This document shows positions 56,287 through 64,000 of a DNA stretch of 64,000 nt, piece by piece. How positions within the stretch are numbered: position 1 is the stretch's first letter; the number at the start of each line of letters is the position of its first letter. A program made the translations under genes and the position numbers. Below the pieces are notes generated by a model, which did no database searches, had not been told where the DNA came from, and was given only the letters and a program-made list of their open reading frames with translations. Origin of the DNA: Hofstenia miamia (taxonomy: Eukaryota > Xenacoelomorpha > Acoela); the NCBI GenBank assembly GCA_004352715.1, contig SCFE01000032.1:708945-772944 (forward strand), written 5' to 3'.

Positions 56287-58768
56287 TAGTCGGTGCTTTT
56301 TGTCATGCTAACTAAAGCAGAAAAGTTGATATTTTGCTAATCAACAACTGTTCAACTAAAGGTTTACAATTTTGTATATCTAGTCGTCAGTATCATATTT
56401 TTCTAATTTTATTTCAACCTAACAAGCGGAAACAGCATGATGAATGTTTATGTATAAATTATTACACCTATACAGCCATTACTAAGGCTGTCTAATAAAC
56501 CTATGTGATTCGTGATTCATGCGAAGAGAGTTTCGAACACAGGCTGTTACCTTGACAACTGTTTCTAGTTTCAATAAAAAACTCTTCCATGCTTTTGTGG
56601 TGGGTGATCTTGAGAAATTTCTTTCCTACGTTTCTAATAAAAACTGCACACTAAAATTGAAAATTGAAAATGGAATTTTTAAAGAGTATGTGATACTAAT
56701 GTATATTTTCAAAACGTTGTTTAAGAAATTATATATCATTCGCTACAACTTTTGTGTAATAGTATATTATTTCAATTTCAGAGCACATTTGTTAATAGCT
56801 CAGTCCAACCCCAGCACAGCCCTGGTCCATTTCCGGCTTCAACACTTGTTAACAGAGGAAAGGACAGGAGTGAGGATCATTCCGTATTAAGGCTGTGCAC
56901 AAAGAGCCTTTGTAAATTGTCATAATTTTTTTAACATTGCTATATAGTTCACCACATTAACTACAAATTTAAGAATACAGAAAAGTTTTCAAGTTCGTTC
57001 ACATTAGCAAAATGAAATTTCATAAGCATTTTATACAAAATAGCTATGTTATTCATTGCTAGTTTCGCTTAAGTAATGCATAAAATTGCTCATTGTCATA
57101 AATTACAGAAACCCAGGGATAGAAAATTTTTATTTGAAATGTCACAAGTAGATTTTGTAGTTCAATAAATTTATTGACTTTATCTTTCATTCTATAGTTT
57201 ATTGCCAACTTTTAGCAATAATTCCAATGAAAATAATAGATCAAAAATCATAGTAGATTTACCGTAAACTGCCCGTTGATTTCTGAAATTTTTTGATGAT
57301 AATATGAATATATCTTAACCGCTTATAGCCTAAAAGCTATTAACACTATGTTCAATCTGTAACCACCTCGTGATAGAACAGAGTCTTCTCTTTCTTGTTC
57401 GCTCTAAATTCGAGAACCGGCTCTATCCCATCCGCCCGACGCCTCTGATTTTGCGCACGGCATGCCTCAATAGGTTTGGAATATCTTTGTACATATCAAG
57501 TAAAAGTCAAAGTTCCTTGTTACTTCAATTAGCTCAGAACTTTATACATACTCGAACATTCAGGTATGGAGAGAGTTTATTAAGCTTCTATTCTTTTCAT
57601 CAACTTCAGCCACAGTAATAAGTATTGACAGAAATTTTCAATATTGCAATATAGCATGCTCCCAATAGACCTGCCCATGCCTTACGATTTTCAAATTAGC
57701 TAAAAGCTTGGAGCAAAGTCTTTGTAAATGAGGAAAAGGGCTTGTTCTTTAGAATGAGCGGTACAGATACGGCAGCTTAAGGTTAACTAGTGTTGTATTA
57801 ATGAAAACCTACACAACATATAAAAACTTTTTAAAGAATAATCTTTGTGAGATAAAAATCAAAGTTACTAATGCTTCATACTTCTGTTAACATTAAGAAG
57901 AAATTGTTCTAGAAAAACAAAAGTTAAATGTTGACAGCAATCATAATCACTAGGACAAATTTAGTTTGCCATATATACATTCTGTAAACTCTGTGATTAC
58001 AGTTTAATTTCTTTAGTTTGGACATCACAATGTAAAGTGTTCGACAGAAGATCACAATGATACCAAATATACTAAATTTTAAGCCTTCAATATACAAAAA
58101 ACGGTGAATTTGAAGGTGGAAGTATAATATATTTTTGAGTCATTAGACTGTAGTAAGCTCAACAAACAATACTATATCAATTTACTGGACAAGACAATAA
58201 TGCTTCTCGAGCGGGACTTCATTATATGTTTCAGGAAGATTCTCAACTGATAAATGAGAACATTTTTAACGAATAAGTAATTGGCAATTATTGGCAATCT
58301 TTATTCTTAAGCAATATATTAATCGAATTTTATTAAAGTATTTAACAGATTAATCGATTTCCGATTATTACAATATTTGCAATATCAATTATGCATTGCC
58401 TACCCCTACAAACATAGAGTAGACCAAGTACTTATTACATACATGTATGTAGTATGATTGTAATATGCATGCGCTTCATGAGAAATGCAAGCATCTGTCC
58501 TTTGTTGAGAGGGGCACACTTGCATGAAATTTATAATTATATTAAGATAAGGAATGAGGCCTAGGAGGAGTAGGGAACCGAGCCTATATAGATACTATTT
58601 TCATAAACTATGGATATTTAAAATTTTGTAGTATAAATAATTCACTTGTGATAAACATCTATTAGACAAAAGAAAGTTATATTGATGAAATTGTTTAACA
58701 GCTTTATTAAAAATTGTGTGCCTTGTTCCTTGTAGTGATAACTCATCAAAATTCTATCTTTCCCTTTA

Positions 58769-58770
<2 letters not shown>
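56287..58770. other. intergenic stretch without recognised genes
   Basis: Open frames at 56519-56890 (123 codons) and 57370-57618 (82 codons) have no similarity I recognise and no support as exons. A less AT-rich patch at 57405-57480 is unexplained. Confidence 0.5.

Positions 58771-58804
<34 letters not shown>
58771..58804. repeat. (AT)n microsatellite
   Basis: Directly adjoins the 5' end of the Penelope-like relic. Confidence 0.9.
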
Positions 58805-58806
<2 letters not shown>

Positions 58807-58808
<2 letters not shown>

Positions 58809-59610
58809 AGAATGATGGAACGGCTATGGGTTCAACCTTGGGCGCTATAATGGTTAGTTTCGCAATGGATATAATTGAATCTGAATTTGAAGGCAATGCA
58901 TTTGTATGCTATCATAGATATGTTGATGATATATTTGCTGTACTTCGCAACCAAAGAGAAAATTGACGACTTTTTTACTTTATAAATAATCAATCACCGT
59001 AAAACGTGGTAAATTGGAACACACTGCGTAACTTGGTACAGTTAAATCAGAAACGCGGCCTTCTATTGATGAGGAAGAACCAAAAATCCTCTCAATGGTA
59101 GTGACATTTACATTAGAACAAGAAAATGAGAAGATAATTTTTTTAGATGTTACTTTAACAAATCTTGGAAGACCATATGAAACTGAAATATTTATTAAGA
59201 AAACGAACAGCGCTCGTGACAATGGATATCCACAGCACCTTAAAAGAAAATTGTAGATCATTTTTATTTGCAACAAATGAAAAATCCGATGAAGGTATAA
59301 AAGAAACTAAGAAAGACATATTGGAAATTATCATTCCATAAAAATAATACAATTCAATATGAGCTACGATTATTTAAAACAATTTTAAAATTTACAAAGA
59401 TTATCCCAATATCTCAATCATTCAAAACATTTAATTCGCAACAAAGATCAAATGTCAAAATGTTTGGCTTGATCATTAGTTTATAAATATAATGATTGTA
59501 GGAAATCAAGTATCGGTGAAACCATCCGTCATTTTGATATGCGAAGTAAAGAGAACATCAATGGTCACTTAACATCAGAAATTTTTAAGCACGTGTTATA
59601 ATTTTAAATC
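58807..59610 (+). pseudogene. Penelope-like element RT and GIY-YIG relic
   Basis: Starts within RT: QNDGTAMGSTLGAIM (compare Q..GVAMGSPLGP) and the catalytic box HRYVDDIFAV (YVDD at 58919-58930). After a stop, ENEKIIFLDVTLTN (about 59115-59160) matches 'N..(L/I)PFLDV.(L/I)'. At about 59480-59600 comes an altered GIY-YIG endonuclease: CRKSSIGETIRHFDMRSKEN with G-H-L-T-S-E-I-F-K-H. This RT plus GIY-YIG order is the Penelope signature. The 5' part of RT is missing and several stops occur, so it is dead. Confidence 0.85.
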
Positions 59611-59763
59611 ATTACAAAAACAAAGTATACAAAAATTTCAGAAGCCAGTGAAATTAACAACATCAATAAAACAGTTATTAAATGCACAAATTAATCCAAC
59701 AAAGTATTTATATTTATTTTAGATTTCATTTTAAAATTTTAGTTTTTTAAGATAAGATAAGCT

Positions 59764-59849
59764 TAGTTTGTATACTGTAAAAAATTTTTTTGCCGCAAAT
59801 TTAGTTTAGTTTGTATACTGTAAAAAATTTTTTTGCCGCAAATTTTTGC
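59764..59849 (+). repeat. 43-bp tandem duplication in the Penelope 3' region
   Basis: Two head-to-tail copies starting 'tagtttgtatactgtaaaa' at 59764 and 59807, nearly identical. Confidence 0.9.
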
Positions 59850-59885
59850 TGATGATTATATAATACAATCGAAACGTTCAATGTG
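59849..59885 (+). ncRNA. degenerate hammerhead-ribozyme-like core
   Basis: CTGATGA (59849-59855) is followed by GAAAC (59871-59875) and a short hairpin ACGT-TCA-ATGT (59874-59884), the core order of a minimal hammerhead. Penelope elements are known to carry such ribozymes. However, stem II pairs poorly, stem I is not evident and the nucleotide at the cleavage position is G. Probably an inactive relic or a chance match. Confidence 0.3.
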
Positions 59886-59935
59886 TTTCCTTTTAGAATG
59901 CATTCATTAAGTAAACTTTCTAACGGAAGGAACCA

Positions 59936-60119
59936 ATAATTTAAATTTGGACTCCGCTTTAAGTATCTTTCCTAAAGAGCATAATAACAGTTCATTACAT
60001 TATTCTATAAAAGATTGTTTCCCAAGCTTTCATTATGTATATTTGCCTATATATATATATAAATTTGAATTAACTGTTCAAAGCTACCATCAATAACAAC
60101 TTAAAAAATTGCAAGTATT
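59936..60119. other. AT-rich spacer with (AT)n
   Basis: Short (AT)n at about 60050-60061; no gene seen. Confidence 0.6.
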
Positions 60120-60560
60120 CAGTGAGTTCTTCAACTAGACAGAGTCCCAATCATAAGCCGAAAGATTGAAGTCGCTTAGTAGAACGATTTTATTTCTTTA
60201 ACTTGTGAAAATGTTGAAAACATAGAATCTGTAACATGGAATGTGCTAGATTTAGATGGATTGTAGATTAATATAAACAGACAATATTGATAAAAACCGC
60301 AGCATAACAAAAATCACACTAAATATATTTCATAATAGGGAATTAAATCCTGCATATGGATAAATACACCTCCATGAGAACCACACTATGAGTTGCTACC
60401 ACAGTATGTTCGAGTTTAGTAAATAAAGAACCCTTAAAATCTTCCACAAGCCAGTTTGAAGAAAAATAAATCATAGCAGCAAAGTCTACAGTGCATGCAT
60501 CATTAGGTTCCATTCGTTTTCACAAAGATATTAAGCTTTGACAAGTAAAATAAATAATGT
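60120..60560 (-). pseudogene. LINE endonuclease relic
   Basis: Minus strand: C-G-S-H-G-G-V-F-I-H near 60375, then LFILIYNPSKSSTFHV (about 60240-60290) and, near 60130-60180, an 'LLSDFNLSAYDWDSV'-like reading. This is the G-GGV / YNPP / GDFN order of an APE-type endonuclease. Stops and frame shifts throughout. Confidence 0.6.
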
Positions 60561-63540
60561 TAACATTATCCACAAGTATTTAGTCTAGGGGTACCTCTGA
60601 GTTTTAGATTTCGGACTTTCAATTCATGTATATCTACTTCAATAGCAATGAGATTATATTATATCATTTTTACAGCCTTTCTATTTCAAGTTCATTTTGT
60701 AGTACTCTTGGCCTTATGAGAAATTGGTTGTTATTGAAGTTTATTCTTGATAAGTATTCATCTAGACAAAAGTTTTATGGATTTTCTTCATCTTGTGTAA
60801 TACGTCCAGCAAGGAAAAAGTCTCCTAATTAGAAGATCACTGGAATATTCTTTAGAGCTTGTTAAAATTTTTTTGTTATGAATCTGCTGGTCCAATTTGG
60901 ATTTATCAGTTTCTCCAGGAAGACCGGAATTAAAATATGGTAATAGTATTAATAATATTTATTTTGTCGCATACCAGGTTTTAATAGTGGAATTTTATGA
61001 GCAAGTGCTTCTATATGGGCAGTAAGTTTGAAAACTTACCAATTTCTGGAGATATAGAAAATTGAGTTGCGTTACATTGATCAAATATCTCACAAAACAG
61101 TAGCAGGCTTTTATTCGTCCAAGTGTTGATGTCCGATTTCGTCAACGACGCACATTATCCGTGGAATGAACCAGCACACAATTTGCATGAAATAGCAGAT
61201 TCACTTGATCGTATTTTCTTATGGAATCCACCTGTGAAAACACTATTTTTCGTTTCATCATGTGAAAAAATAATGCTTCAACAGTTTTATTCATAAGATT
61301 ATTCTTCATTGGATTTCTAAGATTTTGCGGAAATGCTAAGCAACACATTTGGCGCTGGGGTTTTTTGCTTTCAATTTCTTAGTGAAAAGTATAGTACATT
61401 CGCAAATTTAATAATCCTAAGATATACATTCAAATGTATACTATTTAAGTTATTGGTATTTAATTACCAATAATTACTTGTAAATTATGTGACAAAACTA
61501 TTATTTTTAAAAGCAAAATGTAATTAATGTAAGTTTGTGGCAAATCAGCACAAGTTATTCCTCCTTTTATCTTTTAGAGATTGACAAATTTATCATTTCA
61601 ATGGTACATGAACATCTGTTTCAGAAAAGCAAATAACTCTATTCTAAGTCTTCATTATATAATGAACGCTCAGCATCCAAATACCATCATATCAATAATC
61701 TTTTGATGCAATGTCAGAGCAATTTATTAATAGAAGATGTTCCAAATTATATTTAATCTAAAGTGGGAAATGTAGATGCATCTTCAATTTTATGTACTTT
61801 AGTTTGTATTGTTATTGAAAGCTTAGACTACATTTTCTGACAAGATTGAATCTTTAAATCCGAAAATGTAAATGGGCAAGAAAAGATTTATTGGAACTTA
61901 ACGGCTTATCCCGATATAAATTTTACCCGATCCAAATTATCTTATTCTAACGTATCCATTGATAATCGTAACTACAAGCTTTCCTTTCGATCAATAGGCG
62001 AAATAAAATAGTGTCAACTTGGCTGAATCTTACCCATGAATTTGAACCCCATGTTTAATACCTTGTAACTATTGCTTCCCAATTTCAAACAACAATCATT
62101 AAAATTTTTTTATTGTTTTTCATTTTTTTAGACTATTGTTACAATCTGCTTTACATATTTCTCTTCTAGCTTTTAAAACAGGAAACACTTTCACACAATT
62201 TTGAATGTTACTTATTATATTTTAAGCCACCGATATCATAAAAATGACCAGAGATTTCAATTCAGTTCAATATTTCAATTCAAGTTCAAATTCTTGATTA
62301 TTCAATCCCAATTACAATTTCTACTGACAAAAATATCAGTTTCGATTCCAATTCCTTTGACAGTGAAATTTATATTTTTCACAATTAAATTATTTTAAAC
62401 ATTATAACTAAATATTTTACAAAATCATTCTCATGAACTTTGTAAATTAATCGATAATCTACATCGTAAATCATGCGATATAGCATCTTAGGCGGGTATA
62501 AGAAATAATTTTTTTGAAAAAAGTGGGCTTCTAAAGTCAATTAAGAATGACAATTTCTAAATCAATGCTGATCATTGTTCTCAATTCCAAATCCAATTCT
62601 CACACTCATGAATTGGTCAAATCCAATTTCAATTCCAGAAAAAATATCAATTACCAATCCCTATGAAGGAATTGAAATACCTGAGCATGACCACTTTAGT
62701 TAGTAATAAACTTTTTACTACAGATAGATGACTTAAAAATTTAATAATATTACCAAAATCTCTTGACTAGATGTAATGGCAGATAGAATATGTTAGATCC
62801 TTTTGTGCTTAGAACCATTCCTTGGTGATGTCAGCACTGATTTGCTAACATTGTTTTAATCGAATTTGAATATTTCTGCCTACAAATTAAAAATGGAAAT
62901 GACTAAAAGTATGTATGCATTTTCAAAAAATTACTTCTAGCTCACCTAAAACAATATTTTCCAAATTTCTAGAAATTGAGGCCATAATGTGATAGATTCA
63001 AAAAACGACCATAACTTTAATAGTATGGAAGTGATGCGAACAAGCTTCAATTTATTTAGCGATAATTTACCTGCATTGATTTGACAGTTTAACAAGCGTG
63101 TTTTGATTACTTTTAAAAAGTTCATTCTAAATTATCAAAATGCAAATTCTGAGTTGTGTGTATTTTGAGATTCACTAAGTCTAAAATGAACGAAGAAAGC
63201 TGTCAATTAAATTTAACCAGGTTATATCACAATTATCAACAGTTGCATTTGTAAGCAATGATGCATGTTTTTGTAAGCTAATTTAGGTCAGCAAGAATCT
63301 GTTTTTCCTAACACACTAACTTTGGAGGACATCACCCAATAACGTATAATTAGCTAAATCTACGAAAGTCCAAGATTACCTATAACCTTTTTTATCTTAG
63401 GGGAAAATTGAAGTTCATAGATCGTTACGTATTGGCCGTACAGAATACAGAAAGAAAAAAAGAAGTTGTTTAGCAGAAATAAAGAAATGTGAAGAAAGTT
63501 CAAATTCCTAAAGTGATTTTTATGCAGTGATTTATGTAAT
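60561..63540. other. AT-rich intergenic stretch
   Basis: Frames at 60626-60832, 61142-61348 and 62201-62398 look non-coding. Around 62255-62380 and 62575-62690 the motif 'caattc(c)' recurs many times as a loose repeat. Confidence 0.5.
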
Positions 63541-63545
63541 GTAAC

Positions 63546-63690
63546 GAGTGTCGTACGCAAGAGGGACATTCCGGAATGTCCCTGTCAGGTTTTCAAAATT
63601 GATTTTAATTGTCTGAATAAAGTGGCGTACCAGCAATATTGAATGAAGGGAGACACCAAGGGGCCAAAATATCTGAGGTGGGGCCCAGTT
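63546..63690. mobile_element. hAT-type MITE halves (copy 4)
   Basis: Contains the family's 20-bp palindrome gggacattccggaatgtccc (about 63562-63581) and, reversed, 'cctgacagggac' and 'aaaatcaattttgaaaacc'. A second end 'agtggcgtaccagc' (about 63621) begins another partial copy. No target duplication is recognisable. Confidence 0.7.
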
Positions 63691-63697
63691 GAAATTT

Positions 63698-63703
63698 CAT
63701 ATA

Positions 63704-63739
<36 letters not shown>
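63698..63739. repeat. (AT)n microsatellite
   Basis: AT dinucleotide run adjoining the MITE halves. Confidence 0.9.
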
Positions 63740-63742
<3 letters not shown>

Positions 63743-64000
63743 TACATATATATAAATTGTATATATACTGTATATTTTCAATTTAAGAGAAATAAAATAC
63801 AAAATAAACACTAATAAACATCGGTATTATCATATTTCTACAGTAAATGCTGAATATGTGAACCAATCGGCTCTAAAATAACTTCACAATGGAAGGTAAA
63901 CTTCATCAATATTTATTGATTGGATCTCTGCTTTGCGGATGGATGCTTTTCGCCATAGCTGCATGAGAATTTTGATATGATAGGTCCAACTGACACAGTT
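63740..64000. other. end of window, nothing recognised
   Basis: No coding or repeat signal supported. Confidence 0.5.

Noticed and set aside
56519-56890. 123-codon frame downstream of DMC1 as a neighbouring gene
   Set aside because: No similarity recognised, strong AT bias in its centre, and no splice or promoter support.

Overview
This window is AT-rich animal (metazoan) DNA from a draft scaffold: long introns, (AT)n and (ATT)n microsatellites, decayed transposons of many classes, and N gaps. The species cannot be named from the sequence. An intact meiotic DMC1 gene plus hAT, mariner-like, Ty3/gypsy, APE-type LINE and Penelope-like remnants point to an invertebrate-type animal genome, but this is an inference.

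The only host gene I can support is DMC1, the meiosis-specific RecA/RAD51-family recombinase. Ten coding exons on the + strand (11156..53222) join without frameshift or internal stop into a 336-residue protein, so the gene occupies about 42 kb for 1011 coding bases. Nine introns range from 36 bp (intron 3) to 10.6 kb (intron 6). All have GT..AG ends. An AATAAA lies 464 bp past the stop.

Layout. 1-10.9 kb (upstream of DMC1): a broken hAT transposase (about 250-3395) interrupted by a repeat, a roughly 0.8 kb element with short terminal inverted repeats (4750-5573), a 0.9 kb duplication on either side of a 1000-N gap, and a palindromic TA-flanked MITE ending about 215 bp before the DMC1 start codon. 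Intron 1: a probable solo LTR. Intron 2 (8.6 kb): a composite with about 150-bp terminal inverted repeats (13901-22333) that holds a mariner-type transposase stub and a reversed, rearranged gypsy gag-pol, itself interrupted by a DIRS-like RT fragment and a LINE. Intron 5: two LINE families, a zinc-knuckle fragment and a hAT MITE. Intron 6: three LINE remnants. Intron 7: two more hAT MITEs with 8-bp target duplications, a mariner transposase relic, a LINE relic and a second hAT relic. Intron 8: a hAT C-terminus relic. Intron 9: a Penelope 3'-end fragment. 53.2-64 kb (downstream): a mis-joined scaffold patch, a Penelope-like RT/GIY-YIG relic with a degenerate hammerhead-like 3' region, a LINE endonuclease relic and half MITEs.

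Several N positions sit next to sequence repeated nearby (85 bp, 901/891 bp, about 0.6 kb, about 1.3 kb, 42+149 bp). In at least one case a 358-bp piece overlaps both sides of a gap 1.1 kb away, so part of the apparent duplication is probably scaffolding error. No RNA genes, CRISPR arrays or prokaryotic features were recognised.
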